Assembly (NCBI GenBank): GCA_009911355.1
Contig: QXXE01000025.1
Location: 1-50,951 of the forward strand
Length of the DNA: 50,951 nt
Direction of reading: 5' to 3'
Source of the DNA: Clostridiaceae bacterium
GTDB lineage: Bacteria; Bacillota; Clostridia; Oscillospirales; Butyricicoccaceae
Shown: positions 45,866 through 50,951 of the stretch, piece after piece
Position numbering within the stretch: position 1 is the stretch's first letter
How the letters are laid out: each line of letters starts with the position of its first letter
Notes under the pieces: generated by a model
Database searches by the model: none
Seen by the model: only the letters and a program-made list of their open reading frames with translations
What the model was told of the DNA's origin: nothing
Made by a program: the position numbers and the translations under genes

Positions 45866-46420
45866 TCAAACGCCCCATTCCCGGAGCGTTGTTTCCTCTG
45901 CCTGGGTATACGCCCGCCGGAAGTCGACGAACTTCCGGTTCTGGCGGTAAAACGCGCGCTCCTGCTTGTCGAGCGGCCTGCCGCGCGCCTGTTTGCTGCG
46001 GATGCCGACCACCTGCGCAAAGGTGCAGTCGCCGATCTCCTGATAGGCGGCGAGGAAGGTCCACCAGTGCAGGTACGGGAGCGCGCGGATTTCGCAGCCG
46101 ACAATGCGGTTGACCGGCGCGGCGATAAGCGGGAAATCCTGCTCCCAGTCGACCAGCCGGGGCTGGGGCCTGCCGTCCGGCTCGTCCGCGCCGCCGTTTA
46201 GGAAGCGGTAGAGTTCCCGGATTGCCTGCTCGAAGTGCTGCGGCGGCATCGCGCTGCCGAACGCGGGATAAAGGATGGTGAGCGCGGCGGCGGCTTTTTC
46301 CTCGCCGGACAGCTCGGGGTCGGAGAGGGCGGTGCAGATGTCGAGCGCCGCCCGGTAATCCGACCGGATTTCGTACAGAACGCCGTCAATTTCGACGTTT
46401 TCCGGCAATTCGTAGCTCAT
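45866..46420 (-). CDS. Phage Gp15-like tail assembly protein
   Basis: A 184-residue protein of the bacteriophage Gp15 type: SYRAALDICTALSDPELSGE-like start (actual DYRAALDICTAL), AAAALTILYPAF, then DWEQDFPLIAAPVNRIVGCE and the hallmark LHWWTFLAAYQEIGDCTFAQ near 125-145. It overlaps the preceding gene by four bases (ATGA). In related phages it sits between a small chaperone and the tape measure and is thought to help tail assembly. Confidence 0.85.
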   Translation of the reverse strand: MSYELPENVEIDGVLYEIRSDYRAALDICTALSDPELSGEEKAAAALTILYPAFGSAMPPQHFEQAIRELYRFLNGGADEPDGRPQPRLVDWEQDFPLIAAPVNRIVGCEIRALPYLHWWTFLAAYQEIGDCTFAQVVGIRSKQARGRPLDKQERAFYRQNRKFVDFRRAYTQAEETTLREWGV

Positions 46421-46839
46421 TTGCGCTGATATTTCGCGGTGTACTTCGCGATGCGGGGGTTGGTCTTTTTCTGCTCCGCGGCGAAGGTGGTGTCGATGAG
46501 GTCGAAGATAGCAAGCATGAGGTTGCACCAGACGGGCAGGCCGTCGGCGACGGCGTAGACGTTCATGCCGCCGAACACCGCGTCGCAGACCGGCGCGCCG
46601 AGCGCTTCGTCCACCATCGCGCGCATTTCGGCGTCGCGTGCGCGGGCGATCTCGAACACTTCGCGGTTGTCCGAAAGGCGGTCGATTTCAGCCTGATAGT
46701 CCTCCTGCTTGCGGTCGAGCGCGTCGAAGGCGCGGAACATCCGTTCGATGAAAACGCTGTCGGTGGGGTTAAAGCGGACGGTCGCCCTGCCGTTGATGTC
46801 GTAGTCGACGAGGCCAGTTTCAAAACGGATATCCGCCAT
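46417..46839 (-). CDS. Tail assembly chaperone-like phage protein
   Basis: A 140-residue acidic protein (RFETGLVDYDINGRATVRFN, VFIERMFRAFDALDRKQEDY) of the type found between tail tube and tape measure genes in clostridial siphophages, possibly DUF6673. It starts at TAATG overlapping the tail tube stop. The pair with Gp15 corresponds in place to gpG/gpGT chaperones. No frameshift signal was identified. Confidence 0.75.
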   Translation of the reverse strand: MADIRFETGLVDYDINGRATVRFNPTDSVFIERMFRAFDALDRKQEDYQAEIDRLSDNREVFEIARARDAEMRAMVDEALGAPVCDAVFGGMNVYAVADGLPVWCNLMLAIFDLIDTTFAAEQKKTNPRIAKYTAKYQRK

Positions 46840-47375
46840 TATTCCGCCACCTCGCCTTCGGGGGTAAAGGTGACGGTGCCGTCCGCCGCGCGGGAAGCGG
46901 TGCCGATGGTGCGTTTGCCGCCGTAGGTCACGTCAACCGGCATGCCAAGATTGCCGCCGCCCTCGCCGCCGAGGCTGGACAGCTTGACCATGCAGGAGAC
47001 GTAGCGCTCGGCGAAGGCCGCGCCGCCCTTGCCCGCGTAGAGGTGGACGATCAGCATGTCCTGGCTCGCAAGCACCTGCGCGTTCTGCTCGCGGACGGCA
47101 AGGTTCCAGATTTTCTGCTGCGCCGCGTCGTCCGCGTCGAGCTCGCAGGGGTCAAAGGTCTGCGTAATGGTCGGCTTTTTGAGCGCGCCCCAGGTCGCTC
47201 CCAAAATGTCCTGTTTGGTTTCCTCCGACCAGTCCATCTCCTCGGCGCTCTCCTCGACGCGCTTGCCGATGGGCGACCAGACAGGCGCGGAGGCCGTGCC
47301 GGTGTTGAGATAGGCCACCAGCAGCTCGCGCGCTACGGTTTCGCCGGGGTTCGTGTTAAATTCGATGTCTGTCAC
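46839..47375 (-). CDS. Phage major tail (tube) protein
   Basis: A 178-residue protein with the tail tube pattern: ELLVAYLNTGTASAPVWSPI, EEMDWSEETKQDILGATWG, KKPTITQTFDPCELDADDAA, then a beta-rich C-terminus (VDVTYGGKRTIGTASRAADG). It starts with GTG at 47375 after GAGGTGATTTAA. In an intact prophage head genes would lie upstream. Here the next sequence is a dispersed repeat and a truncated regulator. Confidence 0.87.
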   Translation of the reverse strand: MTDIEFNTNPGETVARELLVAYLNTGTASAPVWSPIGKRVEESAEEMDWSEETKQDILGATWGALKKPTITQTFDPCELDADDAAQQKIWNLAVREQNAQVLASQDMLIVHLYAGKGGAAFAERYVSCMVKLSSLGGEGGGNLGMPVDVTYGGKRTIGTASRAADGTVTFTPEGEVAE

Positions 47376-47509
47376 TTAAATCACCTCATAAATAAAATTC
47401 AGTAAAATTTGATGGTCTTCCGAGCCGTTTTCGTGGGCTTGCAGCAGCCCCGCGCCGCTGCTTCGCTGCACAGAAAGCGCCTTTGCGCGGCCCTCGAGCG
47501 GTGGCCGGA

Positions 47510-47645
47510 AACGGTGCTGCGCATCCTTCGGCCCCGCAGCACCGCACCAGTCCCGCCCGCAGGCGAGGAAGGGTGTCCAGAGGGGCTAGCCCCTCTGGCG
47601 CTCGCCGCGCAGGCGCGGGGTCCAGGGGCAGAGCCCCGGCGTAAG
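47510..47645. repeat. Dispersed GC-rich repeat inside the prophage
   Basis: A short stem (GTGCTGCG/CGCAGCAC, 47512-47541), then CGCCCGCAGGCG, GTCCAGAGGGGCTAGCCCCT, CGCGCAGGCGCGGGG and CAGGGGCAGAGCCCCGG. It lies at the junction between tail genes and the truncated regulator, where the head module should be. Confidence 0.78.
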
Positions 47646-47735
47646 AGGAAGCGCAAACGCAACCCGCAGCGCATTCTGCGTGATTTTGTAGTCATGCAGC
47701 AAAGCGACCAATTCCCCCGTCCATTTTTTGGGCAT
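47586..47735 (-). pseudogene. Truncated phage HTH regulator
   Basis: It starts at ATG 47735 with AAGGAGTTG upstream and reads MPKKWTGELVALLHDYKITQ then NAL, matching the N-terminus of small phage Cro-like helix-turn-helix proteins. The next residues (RVAFALPL onward) are translated dispersed-repeat sequence ending at 47586. About two thirds of the gene is lost. It is divergent from the repressor, as a Cro-like early gene would be. Confidence 0.6.
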
Positions 47736-47763
47736 CTTTTTCAACTCCTTTCTGTCTTTTCGG

Positions 47764-47792
47764 TTGAAAAATTCAAACTTCTGTATTATTAT
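47764..47792 (+). promoter_or_regulatory. Promoter of the repressor-ImmA operon
   Basis: TTGAAA, 17-base spacer, TATTAT, reading toward the XRE repressor. Short inverted repeats around it (TTCAAAC, GTTTGAA at 47773-47779 and 47822-47828) may be repressor operators. Confidence 0.6.
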
Positions 47793-47937
47793 GGAAGCAT
47801 CACCGAAACAGAACAACGTGAGGTTTGAATGTTCCAACTCACAGGCTTATTGCAGTGCAAATTTTAGAACTCGCCAAGTGCTGAGAGTTAAAATTTTTGA
47901 ACTTATTTGTTATGCACAAAAAGAGTGGAGGATATTT

Positions 47938-48288
47938 GTGTTTTTCGACAAATTTAAGGAGTTATGCGACGCCCGGGGCGTCACACCAACCAAAGCTGCG
48001 CTGGAGGCCGGGATCAACAAATCCAGCGTCACCTACTGGCGAAAGAACCCCGATTCCGCACCAACAGGGCAGGTCGCGCAAAAGCTATGCGAATATTTCG
48101 GGATCAGCAAGGGCGAGCTTTACGGCGACGGGCCGCAGCAAGCGCCCGCCTGCAACAACGAATCCACCAAAGATGAAGACCTCATGTTCGCGCTGTTCGA
48201 CTCGCATGAGGAAATCACCGAGGAGATGCTCGCGGACGTGAAAGCCTACGCCCGCTTCAAGCTGGAACAAAAAAGGAGAGGCCTATAA
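47938..48288 (+). CDS. XRE-family phage repressor (CI-like)
   Basis: A 116-residue repressor: helix-turn-helix about 10-60 (ARGVTPTKAALEAGINKSSV, WRKNPDSAPTGQVAQKLCEY, FGISKGELYGDG) and a short acidic C-terminus without a protease domain. It starts with GTG at 47938 after GGAGGATATTT. A neighbouring metalloprotease (ImmA type) would remove it, so induction is probably RecA-independent cleavage by that protein. Confidence 0.88.
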   Translation: MFFDKFKELCDARGVTPTKAALEAGINKSSVTYWRKNPDSAPTGQVAQKLCEYFGISKGELYGDGPQQAPACNNESTKDEDLMFALFDSHEEITEEMLADVKAYARFKLEQKRRGL

Positions 48289-48289
48289 T

Positions 48290-48724
48290 TTGAGCAGATT
48301 TCTTGAATTATGCCAATACGCTGAAACACGCCGCATCGATATCGACTATTTCCCCCTGGGCTGCCTCGAAACGCTGTCCATGCCGGTCTGCGGCGCGAAC
48401 GCCATCGCGATTGGCCCCGCTAAGATCAAGTCCGCCGCCGATGAGACCTACAAGCTGGCGCACGAGCTGGGACACTGCGAATACGGCGGCTTTTACAACG
48501 CAAAAAGCCCGCTTGACCTGCGCGGTAAGCGGGAATATAAGGCGGATGTATGGGCAGTGCAGAAAATCCTGCCGTTCGCCGAGCTGCGCAGCGCAATCCT
48601 GAACGGGAATCGCGAAAAATGGGAGCTCGCCGAGCATTTCGACCTCCCGGAAGATTTCATTTCCTTTGCGCTCACCTACTATCCGGAACGCAAGGGCTAT
48701 ACCATTGACGCGCCGGAGGAGTGA
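48290..48724 (+). CDS. ImmA/IrrE-family metalloprotease
   Basis: A 144-residue zinc protease with HELGH at 58-62, preceded by ADETYKLAHELGHCEYGGFY, and the downstream REYKADVWAVQKILPF acidic block supplying the third ligand. It starts with TTG at 48290 after AGGAGAGG. It is adjacent to the XRE repressor, as in ICEBs1 and many prophages, where ImmA cleaves the repressor to start excision. Confidence 0.9.
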   Translation: MSRFLELCQYAETRRIDIDYFPLGCLETLSMPVCGANAIAIGPAKIKSAADETYKLAHELGHCEYGGFYNAKSPLDLRGKREYKADVWAVQKILPFAELRSAILNGNREKWELAEHFDLPEDFISFALTYYPERKGYTIDAPEE

Positions 48725-48900
48725 TTCGCGCGCCGGGATTTTTACATCAAAAAGATTCAGCAGAATGTGAAACAAAATCTTTGCACTTGTCATTTGTTCG
48801 CTGCCCGCGCGCCAAAGCCTAGCGCTTGGCATCTGCGGCGCAAGCGATTTTGCATAAAAAAGCCGCGCCACCCGAGCGGCACAAGCGAAAGGAAGTACCT

Positions 48901-49305
48901 ATGAACAACGAAGAAAAAATCTTGACTCTGCTGACTCAGATGCAGTCTGATTTGAGCGATGTAAAGACCACCCAGTCCGAGCACGGCGAACAGCTGACCG
49001 AGCTGAGCGACCGCTTGGGCAGCGTTGAAACCACACTGGCCGAGCATAGCGAACAACTAGCCGCACACGGCGAACAGCTGGCCGAACTGCGCGACCGCCA
49101 GCTCAGAATGGAAATGAATCTCGAGCACACGGTCATCCCGCGCCTGGACATCCTGTGCGAGGGACAGCAGCTGTTACAGGATACGCTGGCGCGCAAGGAC
49201 AGCGTAGAGGACATCCGAGACGCGCTGACCGAGTGGGAAACGGCAAACAATGTTTCTTTTTCGGAGGTCTGGAACCGAGTTGCGAAGCTGGAAAAAGTGA
49301 AATAA
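48901..49305 (+). CDS. Coiled-coil phage protein
   Basis: A 134-residue protein dominated by a coiled coil (heptads in ILTLLTQMQSDLSDVKTTQS, the repeated EHGEQLTEL, EHSEQLAAH, HGEQLAEL about 20-70) and a short globular end. Such proteins follow the repressor/ImmA genes in many clostridial prophages. The role is unknown. The ATG at 48901 has AAAGGAAG upstream. The 175 bases before it carry no gene. Confidence 0.75.
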   Translation: MNNEEKILTLLTQMQSDLSDVKTTQSEHGEQLTELSDRLGSVETTLAEHSEQLAAHGEQLAELRDRQLRMEMNLEHTVIPRLDILCEGQQLLQDTLARKDSVEDIRDALTEWETANNVSFSEVWNRVAKLEKVK

Positions 49306-49349
49306 CAAAAAAATCCCGCCCGCTGTTGACGCACGGTGCGGGAGCATAA

Positions 49350-49388
49350 GGGGTACTGAACGCTCTCACACGCTCAGTACCCCTATTT
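49350..49388 (+). terminator. Terminator of the repressor operon
   Basis: GGGGTACTGA and TCAGTACCCC form a ten-pair stem around ACGCTCTCACACGC-like loop, followed by TATTT. Confidence 0.78.
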
Positions 49389-49475
49389 ACCATACTCCGA
49401 AAGGCTTTCAGCAAATGCCTCCCGATTCGGCCCATCTTCAGAATACTTGGCAGTGGGAAGATCCGGACCGCTCAT
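49383..49475 (-). CDS. 30-residue ORF coupled to the recombinase fragment
   Basis: Begins ATG at 49475, overlapping the preceding stop (ATGA), with GAGGTG 6 bases upstream, and ends at 49383 within the terminator stem. The peptide (GPDLPTAKYSEDGPNREAFA...) is hydrophilic and unrecognised. The ATGA coupling is the main support. Confidence 0.45.
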   Translation of the reverse strand: MSGPDLPTAKYSEDGPNREAFAESLSEYGK

Positions 49476-49717
49476 TGGTAACACCTCTGTTTCTTGATAC
49501 CGCAGGATTCACTACGTGGCCTTGATATTTGTGCCAACTGCACCAATCTTTTGGAATCGATATTCCATGTTACCACACGCTTTCCGCCTCCGTCTGCTAC
49601 CACTTTATCCATGCAGTCCACCATCCCACTGAGCGAAATATCTTTACCGCTGGCCGAAAGAAGCTTGCAGAACTTAGCGTATTGCTTTTCACAGGCATCG
49701 AAAGGGCTATGGCGCAA
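49472..49717 (-). pseudogene. Possible C-terminal fragment of a serine recombinase (integrase)
   Basis: Open frame of up to 81 residues with FCKLLSASGKDISLSGMVDC and MDKVVADGGGKRVVTWNID, which resembles the end of large serine recombinases (a helix, then V-x-V-x-G strands). No catalytic domain is present. The upstream edge meets a hairpin at 49702-49729. It would be the prophage's integrase remnant. The call is weak. Confidence 0.35.
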
Positions 49718-49729
49718 GCCATAGCCCTT
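49702..49729. terminator. Perfect 12-pair hairpin with GCAA loop
   Basis: AAGGGCTATGGC and GCCATAGCCCTT around GCAA. It lies 75 bases downstream of the HNH gene stop on the minus strand and may terminate it, although the T-run is poor. Confidence 0.5.
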
Positions 49730-49803
49730 GATGAGATGATATCATATTTTCCACGAGCTTCGCCCTTCCAATGCCAAACCCACAACAAAAACGCGATTAA
49801 GCG

Positions 49804-50664
49804 CTATGCAGCTTTGTAAATCTGGTAAATTTCTTCAAGCGTGATATACCTTCCAAGTATGGAACAGATTTCCTGCTCCCTGGAGAGAAAAAGCTTGGAA
49901 ATCAGTCGCCGTACATCCTCTTTTGTTCCATAATGAATTTGATTATGGCAGTTGCTGCAAAGCGAAAATATATTTTGTTCTCGATAAAGGCTGACGCCAA
50001 AATAATCCGTCATTGACATCGGGATTAAATGGTGCGGTTCCATATATAAGTGGGACGAATTTTTCCGAAGGAATGAGGTATGTGCTGTATCGATTTCGCA
50101 GCGGTATCCTGCACGGATAAGCGCACGCCGTGCAACTGCGGGGTCCCGCAAATAGATATTCTTATTACCTGAACGATTCGAGACGAGCCCTTTGGGCATG
50201 GGTTTGTCTGAAAGGACTGTCAAAAATTCATCCTGGGAGTCCTCCGCTTGCGACAGCTGCTCTAACAGCAGTTGGTCTGCGGTAAATTCCGGCTGGATTT
50301 CTGTCTGGAAAAACTTTTGATAGAACATTGCAGTAAAATATGTAGAGTCTCCAAAGGAAATGTTTTGAAGCCGCTGAGAGAGCGCCCGAACGTATTCTTT
50401 CCCTGCTTCTGTAATTTTCCAAAGCCCATGTTCGCCATTGCACATATACCCGTTTGCAACCAGATGTTGTCTTTCAAAGGAAAAATCATTGCGCCAGACT
50501 TTTTCATTTCTAGTGGTTCTGCAAATGTCATTTTGGTCGTTTTTATACCAATATCCGTTTTCCTGAATATGTTTTAGCACCGTCTTTCTCTGACTTCCCC
50601 CATCCAGTTTAATCAGAGAATATAGCAGTACCAGCCACTTCTGTTCCTGATGACTCATTTGCAC
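49804..50664 (-). CDS. HNH endonuclease with winged-helix N-terminus (restriction-type)
   Basis: A 286-residue protein of lower GC content than the chromosome. An N-terminal Mrr-like winged helix lies about 1-100 (MSHQEQKWLVLLYSLIKLDG, RKTVLKHIQENGYWYKND). The C-terminal HNH nuclease has MEPHHLIPMSMTDYFG (about 207-222), then NIFSLCSNCHNQIHYG. The start is GTG at 50664 with AGGAGG 10 bases upstream. An ATG overlaps the upstream stop (ATGA). It is coupled to a specificity-like gene, so it probably cuts DNA chosen by that system. A defence role is inferred. Confidence 0.82.
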   Translation of the reverse strand: MQMSHQEQKWLVLLYSLIKLDGGSQRKTVLKHIQENGYWYKNDQNDICRTTRNEKVWRNDFSFERQHLVANGYMCNGEHGLWKITEAGKEYVRALSQRLQNISFGDSTYFTAMFYQKFFQTEIQPEFTADQLLLEQLSQAEDSQDEFLTVLSDKPMPKGLVSNRSGNKNIYLRDPAVARRALIRAGYRCEIDTAHTSFLRKNSSHLYMEPHHLIPMSMTDYFGVSLYREQNIFSLCSNCHNQIHYGTKEDVRRLISKLFLSREQEICSILGRYITLEEIYQIYKAA

Positions 50665-50951
50665 GGATAATCGCCCTCCTTACTTTGAGCGCACAAAATG
50701 GGATAAGTAATATATTGTCGGATGAAACAATGCTCAAACTCTTTCAACAATTTTTTCTGCAACGTGTCGGGGCATTGTTTCTGATACTGGAAAACCTCAA
50801 ACAGTATGTCACCGATTTTCTTCTGCGTTTCCATATCCGGGAAAAAGACCGTAACTTTTGAAAGTTTCTTATTATCAATGCGAATCAAGGGTTGAAAATC
50901 GCAAAACAATCCGCTTTGTTCGGTATGCTCGCCGATTTGGTCGGATATATA
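50655..50951 (-). CDS. Type I restriction specificity (HsdS)-like protein, C-terminal end (partial)
   Basis: The last 98 residues of a gene that continues past the window edge. PLIRIDNKKLSKVTVFFPDM followed by ETQKKIGDILFEVFQYQK matches the P-x-x-x-E/Q-Q-x-x-I motif at the end of HsdS target-recognition domains with its helical spacer. The remainder and any methyltransferase lie outside. It overlaps the HNH gene, implying one operon. Confidence 0.7.
   Translation of the reverse strand, partial: YISDQIGEHTEQSGLFCDFQPLIRIDNKKLSKVTVFFPDMETQKKIGDILFEVFQYQKQCPDTLQKKLLKEFEHCFIRQYITYPILCAQSKEGDYPCK

Noticed and set aside
47399..47695. 98-residue frame between tail tube and regulator
   Set aside because: Composed mostly of translated dispersed repeat.
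41252..48724. Genome-wide TAG recoding by the prophage
   Set aside because: Only one internal TAG is seen, and the other structural genes read through normally with standard stops.

Overview
The window reads as chromosome of a GC-rich Clostridia, most likely an Oscillospirales/Ruminococcaceae-type gut anaerobe. This is inferred from clostridial gene neighbourhoods (argS beside a DUF1934 gene, dgt-dnaG-rpoD), a CIRCE-controlled groES/groEL operon, strong AGGAGG-type ribosome binding sites, BlaI/BlaR1, TipAS-type MerR, and DUF3788 and DUF4352 proteins. No rRNA, tRNA or CRISPR array was found. No database search could be run, so all names rest on motifs and remembered family features.

Layout. 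1-9 kb, minus strand: prmA, a degenerate homocysteine-methyltransferase-like protein, an S41 protease, argS, a DUF1934 gene, murI and ddl (cell wall and translation). 9-16.9 kb: AraC regulator, a 1.3 kb gene-poor stretch, an orphan condensation-domain-like acyltransferase, a MerR/TipAS regulator with a textbook 19-bp-spacer promoter, an SLH surface protein and two unknown proteins. 17-24.3 kb: groEL, a 42-residue unannotated-looking gene, groES with CIRCE, an rRNA methyltransferase, DUF3788, a PilZ protein next to a response-regulator diguanylate cyclase, and TetR. 24.6-28.8 kb, plus strand: dgt, dnaG, rpoD. 29-33.9 kb: an ECF sigma/anti-sigma pair, dus, DedA, a small membrane protein. 33.9-35.3 kb: a gene-free stretch with an 83-bp tandem array and a candidate small RNA. 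35.3-41 kb: blaR1/blaI with two operators, a 50-residue ribbon-helix-helix protein, a zinc-ribbon DUF4352 protein and a lipoprotein. 41.2-49.7 kb: a tail-only prophage remnant (lysin, holin, chimeric tape measure/fibre, chaperones, tail tube, repressor, ImmA-like protease, recombinase fragment). 49.8-50.95 kb: an HNH nuclease coupled to the end of a type I restriction specificity-like gene.

The most striking feature of the DNA is what lies between genes. A family of GC-rich palindromic repeats (core GAGGGGCTAGCCCCTC, often joined to a hairpin with arms GACCAGCCCGC/GCGGGCTGGTC) sits in at least thirteen intergenic gaps, and many gaps also carry minisatellites with periods of 20, 21, 22, 23, 40, 45 and 83 bp. 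One repeat copy is split by a roughly 120-bp insert that can fold as a cloverleaf of three hairpins closed by an outer stem (32539-32660). This is the best candidate for something undescribed. The prophage has lost its head genes, and a repeat copy sits at the breakpoint, which suggests these repeats mediate deletions.
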